A stretch of DNA of 64,000 nt from Actinomycetospora corticicola (GCF_013409505.1 NZ_JACCBN010000001.1:3410001-3474000), one strand, 5' to 3'. Numbered from the stretch's first letter, positions 54,598 through 63,093 are shown. A program made the numbers and translations. The notes: generated by a model from the letters alone, not told the origin.

Positions 54598-56082
54598 ATG
54601 GGACGGGTCGTCTCACGTACCGCCCTGTCCGACCGCGACGAGTACCGCAGCAAGGTCCACCGCTGCCTCGACGCCCTCCGTCGGATGGTGACCGAGGACC
54701 GCTTCGCGGCCGACGAGCTGCGCACCGGCGTCGAGCTCGAGCTCGCGCTGGTCGACGAGGACATGCGTCCTGCGATGCTCAACCACGCGGTGCTCGACCG
54801 GTCGGCCTCCGACCTGCTGACCACCGAGCTGGGCCGCTGGAACCTCGAGATCAACCTGCCGCCCCGGACGCTGCCCGGGAACTCGGCGTGCGAGCTCGAG
54901 GACGACGTCGTCGCCTCCATCGGGTGTGCGCGGCGCTCCGCGGCCGTCGTCGGGGCCACCCCGGTGACGATCGGCATCCTGCCGACCCTGCGGGCGGAGC
55001 ACCTCGACTCCGACCAGCTCACCGACGACCCGCGCTACGACCTGCTCAACCGGCAGATGGTCGGCGCCCGCGGGGAGCCCTTCCACCTCGACATCGCCGC
55101 GCCCGGCAGCGCCGACCCCGAGCACCTCGTCCTCGACGTCGACTCGATCGCCCCCGAGGCGGCGTGCACGTCGCTGCAGCTCCACCTCCAGCTCACCCCG
55201 GAGACGTTCCCGGCGCACTGGAACGCCGCGCAGGCCATCGCCGGCGTGCAGGTGGCCCTGGCCGCGAACTCGCCGTTCCTGCTGGGGCACCGGCTCTGGG
55301 CGGAGACCCGGGTGCCGCTGTTCGAGCAGTCGGTCGACGTCCGCCCGGTCGAGCTGCGCAACCAGGGCGTCCGGCCCCGCGTGTGGTTCGGGGACCGCTG
55401 GGCCTCGTCGGTCACCGACCTGTTCGAGGAGAACGTCCGCTACTTCCCCGCCCTGCTGCCCCTGGTCGACGACGAGGACCCGCTCGCGGTCCTCGACGAC
55501 GGGCAGGCGCCACAGCTGCACGAGCTGCGGCTGCACTCCGGCACGGTCTGGCGGTGGAACCGCCCGGTCTACGACGTCGCCGACGGGGTGGCCCACCTGC
55601 GCCTGGAGAACCGGGTGCTGCCTGCGGGCCCCACGGCCATCGACGCCGTCGCGAACGCCCTGTTCTTCTACGGCCTCGTCCGCGGGCTCGTGGCGAGCGA
55701 GCACCCGCCGTGGACGTCGATGACCTTCGCGGCGGCGCACGAGAACTTCGTGGCCGGGGCCCAGTACGGCCTGGACGCGGAGCTGTACTGGCCGGGGCGC
55801 GGGAAGGTGGCCGTCGACCGGCTCGTGCTCGACACGCTGCTGCCGCTCGCCCGGGCGGGCCTCGAGGCCTGGGACGTCGAGCCCGCCGTCGCCGACCGCT
55901 ACCTCGCCGTCATCGAGGCGCGCTGCCGCACGGGGTGCACGGGTGCCTCGTGGCAGAGCTCGATGGTGCACGCGCTGGAGAAGGACGGCTGCTCGCGCCC
56001 GACGGCGATGGAGCGGATGCTCGAGCGCTACGTGACGAACATGGCCGAGAACATCCCGGTGCACGCCTGGCCGGTGACGTAG
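54598..56082 (+). CDS. Glutamate-cysteine ligase family (GCS2-type carboxylate-amine ligase)
   Basis: A 494-residue ATP-dependent ligase of the GCS2/YbdK superfamily. Visible blocks: TGVELELALVDEDMRP (first glutamate/Mg site), LEINLPPRTLPGNSA, STSLQLHLQL-like core (TSLQLHLQLTPETF), VALAANSPFLLGHRLW and LRLENRVLPAGPTAIDAVAN. It would form a gamma-glutamyl or other amide bond. Candidate products include gamma-glutamylcysteine, as for ergothioneine synthesis, but no egt genes are adjacent. The ATG at 54598 has only a weak Shine-Dalgarno sequence. Confidence 0.85.
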   Translation: MGRVVSRTALSDRDEYRSKVHRCLDALRRMVTEDRFAADELRTGVELELALVDEDMRPAMLNHAVLDRSASDLLTTELGRWNLEINLPPRTLPGNSACELEDDVVASIGCARRSAAVVGATPVTIGILPTLRAEHLDSDQLTDDPRYDLLNRQMVGARGEPFHLDIAAPGSADPEHLVLDVDSIAPEAACTSLQLHLQLTPETFPAHWNAAQAIAGVQVALAANSPFLLGHRLWAETRVPLFEQSVDVRPVELRNQGVRPRVWFGDRWASSVTDLFEENVRYFPALLPLVDDEDPLAVLDDGQAPQLHELRLHSGTVWRWNRPVYDVADGVAHLRLENRVLPAGPTAIDAVANALFFYGLVRGLVASEHPPWTSMTFAAAHENFVAGAQYGLDAELYWPGRGKVAVDRLVLDTLLPLARAGLEAWDVEPAVADRYLAVIEARCRTGCTGASWQSSMVHALEKDGCSRPTAMERMLERYVTNMAENIPVHAWPVT

Positions 56083-56089
56083 CGACCGG

Positions 56090-57340
56090 TCAGGCCGGGG
56101 CCGCCGCGGCGGCGCGGGCCCGGCGCGCCTGCCATGTCACGACCCCCGCCGCGACGACGACGGTGGCGACCGTGAGGACGCCGCCGATGACCAACGGGGC
56201 GCGGCCGCCCCAGGCGTCGGCCATCCAGCCGAGGACGGGTCCGCCGAGGGGCGTGCCGCCGAGCAGGACCAGGACGTAGAGGCCCATCACCCGCCCACGC
56301 ATCGACTCCGAGACGCCGAGCTGCACGGCCGAGTTGGCCGCCGTCGTGAAGACGAGCTGGCCGAGGCCGGTGGGCACGAGCAGCAGGGCCGTGAGGGCGT
56401 AGGTGGGCATGACGCCGGTGAAGAGCTCCGCGACGCCGAAGAACAGGCCGGCCAGGAGCACGGTGCGCAGGCGCGGGCGCCCCGCCCGGCGGGCGGCCAC
56501 GAAGGTGCCGAGCAGGCACCCGACGGCGAGCGCCGAGGTCAGCAGGCCGTAGGACTCGGCGCCGCGGTCGAACACGAGCCGCGCGGTGATCGCGAGCGTC
56601 ATGAAGAAGTTGATGCCGAACGTGGAGACGAAGAAGACCACGGTGAGCAGCAGGACGAGGTCGGGCCGTCCGCGGACCTCGCGCAGCCCGTCGCGGATCG
56701 CGCCCTTCGCACGGGCGACGCGCTCGTAGGCGAACATGTCGCCGGGCCGCATGAGGGCCAGGCCGGTGAGCACCGCGGCGAAGGTCGCGAAGTTGACCAG
56801 GAACACCCAGCCGGTGCCGACCGCGGCGATCATCAGGCCGGCCACCGCCGGCCCGACGATGCGGGCGGTGTTGAAGGTCATCGAGTTGAGCGCGACGGCG
56901 TTCTGCAGCGACCCCGGCCCGACCATCTCCCCGGCGAAGGACTGGCGCACCGGGGCGTCGACGGCCGAGAAGCAGCCGTTGAGGAAGCACAGCAGGTACA
57001 CGAGGCCGAGCGTGGCGGTGCCGGTGACGTCGAGGACGCCGAGCACGAGGGCGCAGAGGCCCATGCCGACCTGCAGGCCCATGAGCACGCGGCGCTTGTC
57101 GTACCGGTCGGCCAGGGCGCCGCCGGCGAGCGAGAGCAGCAGGGTGGGGCCGAACTGCAGCGCCGCGGCCACCCCGAGCGCGACCGGGCTGCCGCCGGAG
57201 AGGTTGAGGACCAGCCAGTCCTGGGCGACCCGCTGCATCCAGGTCCCGACGAGCGAGACCACCTGGCCGGAGGCGAAGAGCCGGTAGTTGCGGATCCGCA
57301 GCGACGCGAACATCGTCGTCGTCGCCGTCTCCGCCGTCAC
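56090..57340 (-). CDS. MFS transporter (EntS/MFS_3-like)
   Basis: A 416-residue, 12-helix transporter from GTG 57340. FASLRIRNYRLFASGQVVSLVGTWMQRVAQDWLVL is the typical N-terminus of the MFS_3 exporter group, and GALADRYDKRRVL the loop motif. It converges on the GCS2 ligase gene 8 bp away. The upstream region holds TTAGGTAGGCTCA, which resembles half of an iron box but has a 1-bp deletion. Export of a siderophore or drug is possible but unproven. Confidence 0.85.
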   Translation of the reverse strand: MTAETATTTMFASLRIRNYRLFASGQVVSLVGTWMQRVAQDWLVLNLSGGSPVALGVAAALQFGPTLLLSLAGGALADRYDKRRVLMGLQVGMGLCALVLGVLDVTGTATLGLVYLLCFLNGCFSAVDAPVRQSFAGEMVGPGSLQNAVALNSMTFNTARIVGPAVAGLMIAAVGTGWVFLVNFATFAAVLTGLALMRPGDMFAYERVARAKGAIRDGLREVRGRPDLVLLLTVVFFVSTFGINFFMTLAITARLVFDRGAESYGLLTSALAVGCLLGTFVAARRAGRPRLRTVLLAGLFFGVAELFTGVMPTYALTALLLVPTGLGQLVFTTAANSAVQLGVSESMRGRVMGLYVLVLLGGTPLGGPVLGWMADAWGGRAPLVIGGVLTVATVVVAAGVVTWQARRARAAAAAPA

Positions 57341-57387
57341 GACTCTTGAGCCTACCTAACGACTTCGCCCCCAGCCGGTGAGACGGG

Positions 57388-57603
57388 CTACTTGGTGTCC
57401 TCGAGGGCGAAGCCGACCTTGATGGTCACCTGGAAGTGCTGGACCTCGCCGTTCTCGACGTGGCCGCGGATCTCGGAGACCTCGAACCAGCCGATCTCGC
57501 GCAGCGTCTGCGACGCACGCTTGAGAGCACCCTTGATCGCGTCGTCGACGCCGATCTCCGAGGTGCCGACGATCTCGGTCTTGGAGTAGATGTTGTCCGC
57601 CAC
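57388..57603 (-). CDS. Dodecin family flavin-binding protein
   Basis: A 71-residue protein from GTG 57603 (VADNIYSKTEIVGTSEIG). Dodecins form hollow 12-mers that store and protect flavins. Family features are visible: the EIVGTSE strand, AIKGALKRASQTLREIGWFEV helix with the flavin-stacking Trp, EIRGHVENGEVQHFQVTIKVGF. It lies alone, with a GGAGCC ribosome-binding site upstream. Confidence 0.93.
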   Translation of the reverse strand: MADNIYSKTEIVGTSEIGVDDAIKGALKRASQTLREIGWFEVSEIRGHVENGEVQHFQVTIKVGFALEDTK

Positions 57604-57704
57604 GGGGCTCCTTCGTCGGGGGGAATCCGATGCGGTCGCGAGGTTCCGCGCCCGCCTGGTGAACCCGTACCCGTTCTCGCCCGGACACCCACGTGCGCGA
57701 CGAC

Positions 57705-58307
57705 TCAGGCGCGCACCCGTACGTGGTCGACCGCCGCGGCGAGCGCGAGTTCCAGGACGTGGAGGTCCCGGTGGAGACGGGCCAGCATCAGGCCGCCCTG
57801 CAGGGCGGCGAGCACCCCGACGGCCAGCTCGTCCGCGTCCCGGGTCGGGTCGACCCGTCCGGCCCGCTGCCCCCGGGCGAGGAGCGCGGCGATCCGGTCC
57901 TGCCACGCGGTGAAGGACGCCGCCTGCCGGGCGCGCCACCGCTCGTCCGTCTCGACCTGCCCCGACAGCACCCCGAGCGGACACGCCAGAGGCTCCCCCT
58001 CCGCACGGTGGAACTCCCACACCGAGGCCGCCCAGGCCTGCAGGTCCTCCCCGGCCAGCTCCGGCTGCGCCTCGAGGACCCGCTCGAGCTGGCGGTCGAT
58101 CACCGCGAGGACGAGGTCGGACTTGTCCGCGAAGTAGTGGTAGAGCTGCGACTTCCCGGTGCCGCTGGCGGCGAGCACGTCCGCGATCCCGGTCGCGGCG
58201 ATCCCCCGGGCGTACATCAGCCCGGCCGCCGCATCGACGATCGCGTCGCGCGTACGCCGACCCCTGGCCGTGAGTGGCCGTTCCGGCCCCGTCTCGACGA
58301 CGTCCAC
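57705..58307 (-). CDS. TetR/AcrR family transcriptional regulator
   Basis: A 200-residue regulator from GTG 58307. The N-terminal helix-turn-helix is GIADVLAASGTGKSQLYHYF (about residues 41-60). The C-terminal domain has the PLACPLGVLSGQV motif of the LmrA/YxaF-like group. It is divergent from the molybdopterin/b561 gene. The perfect ACCGATCGGT at 58319-58328 lies only 12 bp from its start, so it probably represses itself and the divergent gene. Confidence 0.88.
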   Translation of the reverse strand: MDVVETGPERPLTARGRRTRDAIVDAAAGLMYARGIAATGIADVLAASGTGKSQLYHYFADKSDLVLAVIDRQLERVLEAQPELAGEDLQAWAASVWEFHRAEGEPLACPLGVLSGQVETDERWRARQAASFTAWQDRIAALLARGQRAGRVDPTRDADELAVGVLAALQGGLMLARLHRDLHVLELALAAAVDHVRVRA

Positions 58308-58318
58308 CGGTTGAGTGT

Positions 58319-58328
58319 ACCGATCGGT
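58319..58328. promoter_or_regulatory. TetR-type operator candidate
   Basis: ACCGATCGGT, a perfect 10-bp palindrome extended by TTGA/TCAA-like flanks (TTGAGTGT on the left, TCAATTC on the right). It occupies the 44-bp divergent gap between the TetR gene and the molybdopterin-domain gene. Confidence 0.65.
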
Positions 58329-58351
58329 TCAATTCTGGGTAGGGTGCGCGC

Positions 58352-59770
58352 ATGACGACGGAGGACGCGACCGAGCAGGGCGTCGCGGACGAGCCCACCC
58401 CGGGCCGGCCCGGTGGGGTCCGCACGGCGGTGGAGCCGGAGTACGGCTTCCCCGCGCCGCTGTTCCGGGCGGCCGCCCGCATCCCGGTACCCCCACCGTT
58501 CCACCCGCGGACCTGGCGCAGCCCCCTACGCGGCACGTGGCTGACGTCGGTGTTCGGCGCGCTGCTCCTCGTCGGGCTGCCGATCGTCATCCTCACCGGG
58601 CTGATGTCCTACATCGCCTACGGGCCGCAGTTCGGCCAGGCGATCCCCGGTGACGTGGGCGGCCTGCACCTGCCGTTCTTCGACTGGCCCACCAACCCGT
58701 CGTGGTTCTACCGGCTCACCCAGGGCCTGCACGTGGTCGGCGGGATGGTGCTCACGCCGATCGTGCTGGCCAAGCTGTGGTCGGTGGTGCCGAAGCTCTT
58801 CGCCTGGCCCCCGGTGACGAGCGTCGCGCAGCTGCTCGAGCGCATCTCGCTGCTCGCCCTGGTCGGCGGCATCCTCTTCGAGTTCGTCACCGGCCTGATG
58901 AACTCCCAGTACGACTACTCCTGGGGCTTCGGCTTCTACACCGCCCACTACTACGGCGCCTGGGTCTTCATCGCGGGCTTCGTCTCGCACGTGGTCATCA
59001 AGCTCCCGACGATGGTCCGGGCGCTGCGGTCGGGCCCGCACGGGACGGGCGCCTTCGCGCGCTGGCTGCACGACTCGCCGGCGGAGACCGAGCCCGAGCC
59101 GATGGACGCCCACGGGCTGGCGCCGCTGGACCCGAACCGGCCGACCCTCTCCCGCCGCGGCCTGCTCGGCCTGGTCGGCGGGGGCAGCGTGCTGGTCGGG
59201 GTGTTCTCGATCGGGCAGACGTGGGACGCGCTGCGCCCGCTCGCCCTGCTCTCGCCGCGTGGTCAGTCCTACGGCGACGGGCCCAACGACTTCCAGATCA
59301 ACCGGACGCTCTCCGGGTCGGGGATCGACCCCGTGGCGCTCGGGGACGGGTGGCGGCTGCGCCTGACCGGAGGGTCGAGCGAGGTGTCGCTGTCCCGCGC
59401 CGACCTCGCCGCGATGCCGCAGCACACCGCGGTCCTGCCGATCGCGTGCGTGGAGGGCTGGTCGACCACGCGCACCTGGTCCGGGGTCCGGCTCCGGGAT
59501 CTCGCCGCCCTCGCGGGCGTGCCGGACCCGGACAACGCCTTCGTCCAGTCCGTCGAGACGTCCGGCGCCTTCGCGCGGGCGACGCTGCAGTCGAACCAGG
59601 TGCTCGACGAGGACTCGCTGCTGGCCCTGCGGGTCGGGGACGACGACGGCGGACCCATGGCGGACCTCTCGCCCGACCACGGCTACCCGGCGCGCGTGAT
59701 CGTCCCGGCGCTGCCGGGCGTGCACAACACCAAGTGGGTCGCATCCATCGACTTCCGGAGGCAGGCATGA
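58352..59770 (+). CDS. Cytochrome b561-type membrane domain fused to a molybdopterin oxidoreductase
   Basis: A 472-residue fusion. The first ~245 residues form a b561/YedZ-like domain with helices from LRGTWLTSVFGALLLVGLPIVIL and His residues (GLHVVGG, AHYYGAW, SHVVIK) suited to two hemes. An internal TLSRRGLLGLVGGGSVLVG helix follows. The C-terminal ~180 residues are a sulfite-oxidase/MsrP-type Moco domain; the Moco Cys lies in LPIACVEGWSTTRTW. It would pass quinol or heme electrons to the external Moco site. It differs from the usual MsrP/MsrQ pair, which are separate genes. The start is ATG 58352. It overlaps the next gene by 4 bp. Confidence 0.82.
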   Translation: MTTEDATEQGVADEPTPGRPGGVRTAVEPEYGFPAPLFRAAARIPVPPPFHPRTWRSPLRGTWLTSVFGALLLVGLPIVILTGLMSYIAYGPQFGQAIPGDVGGLHLPFFDWPTNPSWFYRLTQGLHVVGGMVLTPIVLAKLWSVVPKLFAWPPVTSVAQLLERISLLALVGGILFEFVTGLMNSQYDYSWGFGFYTAHYYGAWVFIAGFVSHVVIKLPTMVRALRSGPHGTGAFARWLHDSPAETEPEPMDAHGLAPLDPNRPTLSRRGLLGLVGGGSVLVGVFSIGQTWDALRPLALLSPRGQSYGDGPNDFQINRTLSGSGIDPVALGDGWRLRLTGGSSEVSLSRADLAAMPQHTAVLPIACVEGWSTTRTWSGVRLRDLAALAGVPDPDNAFVQSVETSGAFARATLQSNQVLDEDSLLALRVGDDDGGPMADLSPDHGYPARVIVPALPGVHNTKWVASIDFRRQA

Positions 59771-60255
59771 CCCTCTGGCGGCGCCTGTACGGCGCGAACC
59801 CGCTGCACCTGCTCGCCGTGCTCGGCTGCCTGGCGCTGTCGGCGTACGTGGTGTCGCTCCTGTGGGAGGACCCGAGCTGGGTGGCGCTGCTGATCTGGTT
59901 CGTCGGCGCGGTGATCGGACACGACCTCGTGCTCTACCCGCTCTACGCGCTGGCCGACCAGCCGCTGGTGTTCGCCCGCTGGGCACGGCGACGCTACGGC
60001 CGGGAGCGGCCGGTGCTGGTTCCCGCGGTCAACCACGTGCGGGCGCCCGTGCTCGGCTCGGCCGTCCTCGGCCTGATCTACCTGCCGACCATCACCCGGC
60101 ACGGCGAGGACGCGTTCCGCTTCACCGCCGGGCTGGGCATGGAGGGCATCTTCCAGAACTGGCTGCTGATCACCGCCGTGCTGTTCCTCGGCAGTGCGGT
60201 GATCTACGCGGCGAGGTGCGGCTTCGCCGCACGTGAGCAGAAACGGTCGGTATGA
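59767..60255 (+). CDS. Small membrane protein coupled to the Moco/b561 gene
   Basis: A 162-residue protein with about four hydrophobic segments (LHLLAVLGCLALSAYVVSLLW, WVALLIWFVGAVIGHDLVLY, VLGSAVLGLIYLP and NWLLITAVLFLGSAVIYAA). Its ATG overlaps the preceding stop (ATGA), so it is translationally coupled and may assist assembly or quinone access of the fusion protein. Its stop lies in the loop of the hairpin repeat copy B. No known family recognised. Confidence 0.78.
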   Translation: MTLWRRLYGANPLHLLAVLGCLALSAYVVSLLWEDPSWVALLIWFVGAVIGHDLVLYPLYALADQPLVFARWARRRYGRERPVLVPAVNHVRAPVLGSAVLGLIYLPTITRHGEDAFRFTAGLGMEGIFQNWLLITAVLFLGSAVIYAARCGFAAREQKRSV

Positions 60256-60273
60256 CGACCTCTTCTGCTCACG
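60232..60273. repeat. Hairpin repeat element, copy B (between a membrane-protein gene and sfnG)
   Basis: 18-base arms (CGTGAGCAGAAACGGTCG and complement with two mismatches) around a 6-nt loop that contains the TGA stop of the plus-strand gene. It begins 10 bp after the sfnG stop. The arm sequence is shared with copy A (48977-49018). Likely bidirectional terminator. Confidence 0.85.
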
Positions 60274-60283
60274 CGCGCAGCAC

Positions 60284-61405
60284 CTACGCCTGGGCGGCGA
60301 GCGGGCGCTCGGCCAGCTCGGCCTCCTTCTCGCGGATGATCGGCAGGACCTTCTGGCCGAACTGCTCGATCTCCTCCTTGACGTGCAGGAAGCACAGCAG
60401 GTTGAGGTCGACGCCGAGCTTCTTGTACTCGATCACCCGGTCGGCGACCTGCTCGGCGGTGCCGATCAGCTGGGTCTTGAACCCGTCGTTGTACTGGACG
60501 AGGTCCTCGAAGGAGGACTCCGCCCACATGCCCTTGCCGTCCGCGGCGGACTTGCCGGCCTGCTGGACGGCGTCGCGGAAGCCGTGCACCTGCTCGACGT
60601 TCGCCTTGTCGACGATCTCGCGCAGGGTGTCGCGGGCCTCGGACTCGCTGTCCCGGACGATCATGAAGCCGTTGAGGCCGAACTTGACCGAGCGGTCGTG
60701 CGCGGCCGCCTCGGCGTTGATGACGTCGAGCTGCGCGGTGACGCCGTCGAAGTCCTTGCCGTTGGAGAAGTACCAGTCGGACACCCGGCCGGCCATCTTC
60801 TGCGCGGCGGTGGAGTTGCCGCCCTGGAAGATCTCCGGGTGCGGCCGCTCGGGGGTGTTCAGGGGCTTCGGCTTCAGCGAGTAGTCGTGGAAGCGGTAGA
60901 AGTCGCCCCGGAACTCGAAGTTGTCCTGCTCCCAGATGCCCTTGAGGCAGGAGATGAACTCCTCGGTGCGCCGGTAGCGCTCGTCGTGCTCGAGCCACGG
61001 CTCGCCGAAGGCGGTGAACTCGCCCTTGAACCAGCCGGAGACGACGTTGGTGGCGAAGCGGCCGTTCGTGAGGTGGTCGGCAGTGGCGCCGAAGTTGGCG
61101 AACACGCCGGGGTGCCACATGCCGGGATGCACCGCGGCCATGACCTTCAGCCGCTCGGTGGCCATCATGATCGCGAGCGAGAGCGAGGTCGACTCGTGCT
61201 GGTACTCGGCGGAGTAGCTCGCCATGTACCGGACCTGGGAGAGCGCGTACTCGAAGCCGTTGTTCTCGGCCGCGATCGCGGTCTCGCGGTTGTAGTCCCA
61301 GTTCCAGTCGGTGCGCTGCTCGATGGTGCTGGTGACCAGGCCACCGGAGACGTTGGGGACCCAGTAGGCGAACTTGAGGGGATCGGTCGGGGTGCCGACG
61401 GACAC
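60284..61405 (-). CDS. sfnG: Dimethylsulfone monooxygenase (LLM flavin-dependent)
   Basis: A 373-residue FMNH2-dependent luciferase-like monooxygenase converting dimethylsulfone to methanesulfinate and formaldehyde, a sulfur-scavenging reaction. SfnG blocks are prominent: FAYWVPNVSGGLVTSTIEQRTDW, YALSQVRYMASY, TSLSLAIMMATERLKVMAA and NVVSGWFKGEFTAFGEPW. The GTG start at 61405 is preceded by GAGGAGG. A cysteine-type leader peptide gene lies upstream, and the leader RNA can mask this ribosome-binding site. The formaldehyde by-product could be handled by the mycothiol pathway encoded at 30524-32280. Confidence 0.9.
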   Translation of the reverse strand: MSVGTPTDPLKFAYWVPNVSGGLVTSTIEQRTDWNWDYNRETAIAAENNGFEYALSQVRYMASYSAEYQHESTSLSLAIMMATERLKVMAAVHPGMWHPGVFANFGATADHLTNGRFATNVVSGWFKGEFTAFGEPWLEHDERYRRTEEFISCLKGIWEQDNFEFRGDFYRFHDYSLKPKPLNTPERPHPEIFQGGNSTAAQKMAGRVSDWYFSNGKDFDGVTAQLDVINAEAAAHDRSVKFGLNGFMIVRDSESEARDTLREIVDKANVEQVHGFRDAVQQAGKSAADGKGMWAESSFEDLVQYNDGFKTQLIGTAEQVADRVIEYKKLGVDLNLLCFLHVKEEIEQFGQKVLPIIREKEAELAERPLAAQA

Positions 61406-61408
61406 GGG

Positions 61409-61504
61409 GGCCTCCTCGAGGCAGGGGGGGGCGCCCGACGAACGGGCGGGAGGGACGGAGCGCGCAGGCGGTCAGGAACGACACGCCTGGGTCGCGAGGA
61501 GGCC
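61409..61504 (-). promoter_or_regulatory. Anti-Shine-Dalgarno pairing between leader peptide and sfnG ribosome-binding site
   Basis: On the minus strand, GGCCTCCTCG (61504-61495, inside the leader peptide codons Gly-Leu-Leu) is exactly complementary to CGAGGAGGCC (61418-61409), which contains the sfnG Shine-Dalgarno sequence. A ribosome stalled at the leader Cys codon, four codons after this segment, would cover it and free the site. This is a predicted mechanism from sequence complementarity. Confidence 0.6.
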
Positions 61505-61552
61505 GAAGTCGACGTGGCGCCGCCGCGTCAGTGGCACTCCCGCGTTACCCAT
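61472..61552 (-). CDS. Cysteine-attenuator leader peptide upstream of sfnG
   Basis: A 26-codon ORF ending RRRHVDFGLLATQACRS then TGA, 66 bp before the sfnG start. The HVD...x...CR(S/P) ending is the pattern of actinobacterial leader peptides found ahead of sulfur-assimilation genes (annotated as putative leader peptide), which act as cysteine-sensing attenuators in mycobacteria. The single Cys is the third-last residue. Either ATG 61552 or GTG 61537 could be the start; a TTGACA hexamer lies at 61584-61589 on this strand, but no clear -10. Confidence 0.75.
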   Translation of the reverse strand: MGNAGVPLTRRRHVDFGLLATQACRS

Positions 61553-61612
61553 CGGACACAACCGTTGCGGCCGATCGTCGCACTGTCAACCGGTGACCGA
61601 CCGACTCACACC

Positions 61613-63049
61613 TCAGCCGCCCAGTGCGGCGCTGATCGGGCCGACCGCGAAGTAGGCCACGAAGGCCACCGCGACGACCCACATCAGCGGGTGCAGCGTG
61701 CGGGCCCGGCCCGTCGCCGCGTGCAGCACCACCCAGCTGATGAACCCGACGCCGATGCCGTTCGCGATGGAGTACGTGAAGGGCATGACCACGATGGTGA
61801 GGAACACCGGGAGCGCGACCCGGAACTCGCCCCACTCGATGTCGCGGACCCCGCCCATCATCAGGGCGCCCACGACGACGAGGGCCGGCGCGGCCGCCTC
61901 GACGGGCACCACCTCGTAGAGCGGGGTGAAGAACATGGCGGCGAGGAAGAGGACGCCGGTGACGACGTTCGCGAGCCCGGTGCGGGCGCCGCTGGCGATC
62001 CCGGAGGCGGACTCGACGAAGACGGTGTTGGAGCTCGACGACGCGGCGCCGCCGGCGACCGCGCCCGCTCCCTCGACGACGAGGGCCCGCCCGATGTTCG
62101 GCAGCTGCCCCTTCTCGTCGAGCAGGCCCGCCTGCCGGCCGAGCCCGGTCATCGTGCCCATGGCGTCGAAGAAGTTCGCCAGGACGAGGGTGAAGACCAG
62201 CAGCGTCACCGCGATGATCGGGAGCCGGGTGAACGCGCCGAGGGACACGTCGCCGACCAGCGAGAGGTCGGGGATCCCGACCACCGAGGACGGGAGGCCC
62301 GGGTAGCCCAGGTTCCAGCCCTTCGGGTTGGTGCCGTTGGACGGGCCGACCTGCGCGATCGCCTCGACCACGATCGCGAGCACCGTCGTGGCGACGACCC
62401 CGATGAGGATGCCGGCCTTCGTGCCGCGGGCGACCAGCACCGAGGTCAGGAGAAGGCCGACGCAGAACACGGCCGTCGGCCAGCTCGCGATAGAGCCCTC
62501 GATGCCGAGCCCGACCGGGACGGTGGTGTTGGCGGCGTCGGGCAGGCGGCGCACGAACCCGGCGTCGACCAGGCCGATCAGCGCGATGAAGGCGCCGATG
62601 CCCGCGGCGATGGCGATCTTCAGCGCGTCCGGGATCGCGGCGAAGACCGCCGTGCGGAACCCCGTGAGCCCGAGGATCACGATGATGACGCCCTCGACGA
62701 CGACGAGGCCCATCGCCTCCGGCCACGTCATCTGCGGCGCGATCGTCACCGCCACCAGGGTGTTGATCCCGAGGCCGGTCGCCAGCGCGAACGGGAAGTT
62801 CGCGATGAGCCCGAACAGGATCGTCATGACCCCCGCGACCAGGGCCGTCACCGCGGCGACCTGCGGGACCGACAGCGTCGCCCCGAGGACGTCACGCTTG
62901 GCGCTCGGCGCGGACGGGTCGAGACTGCCGAGGATCAGCGGGTTGAGGACCACGATGTAGGCCATTGTCACGAAGGTGACGAGGCCGCCGCGGACCTCCG
63001 CCCCGACGGTGGATCGGCGCTCGCTCAGGTGGAACAGTCGCTCCAGCAC
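61613..63049 (-). CDS. NCS2-family purine (adenine/guanine/hypoxanthine) permease
   Basis: A 478-residue, ~12-helix proton-coupled nucleobase permease of the AzgA/GhxP group. Typical blocks: GGLVTFVTMAYIVVLNPLILG near the N-terminus, FPFALATGLGINTLVAV, and the C-terminal ANFFDAMGTMTGLGRQAGL and SSSNTVFVESASGIASGARTGL (the substrate-binding helix 10 region). GTG 63049 is the start. It is divergent from the DUF2530 gene. Purine metabolism genes are not adjacent. Confidence 0.92.
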   Translation of the reverse strand: MLERLFHLSERRSTVGAEVRGGLVTFVTMAYIVVLNPLILGSLDPSAPSAKRDVLGATLSVPQVAAVTALVAGVMTILFGLIANFPFALATGLGINTLVAVTIAPQMTWPEAMGLVVVEGVIIVILGLTGFRTAVFAAIPDALKIAIAAGIGAFIALIGLVDAGFVRRLPDAANTTVPVGLGIEGSIASWPTAVFCVGLLLTSVLVARGTKAGILIGVVATTVLAIVVEAIAQVGPSNGTNPKGWNLGYPGLPSSVVGIPDLSLVGDVSLGAFTRLPIIAVTLLVFTLVLANFFDAMGTMTGLGRQAGLLDEKGQLPNIGRALVVEGAGAVAGGAASSSSNTVFVESASGIASGARTGLANVVTGVLFLAAMFFTPLYEVVPVEAAAPALVVVGALMMGGVRDIEWGEFRVALPVFLTIVVMPFTYSIANGIGVGFISWVVLHAATGRARTLHPLMWVVAVAFVAYFAVGPISAALGG

Positions 63050-63093
63050 GGCGGCACCCTAGCGCCCCTCCGTCCCCGCCGTAGGGTGCGTGT

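Noticed and set aside
57345-57362. Possible third IdeR box (TTAGGTAGGCTCA on the minus strand) upstream of the MFS gene
   Set aside because: It lacks one base in the first half and its second half does not match; the 19-bp spacing is not kept, so I do not call it.
61560-61589. Full sigma-70-type promoter for the leader peptide
   Set aside because: A TTGACA hexamer is present, but no acceptable -10 element lies 16-18 bp downstream, so only the leader ORF is called.
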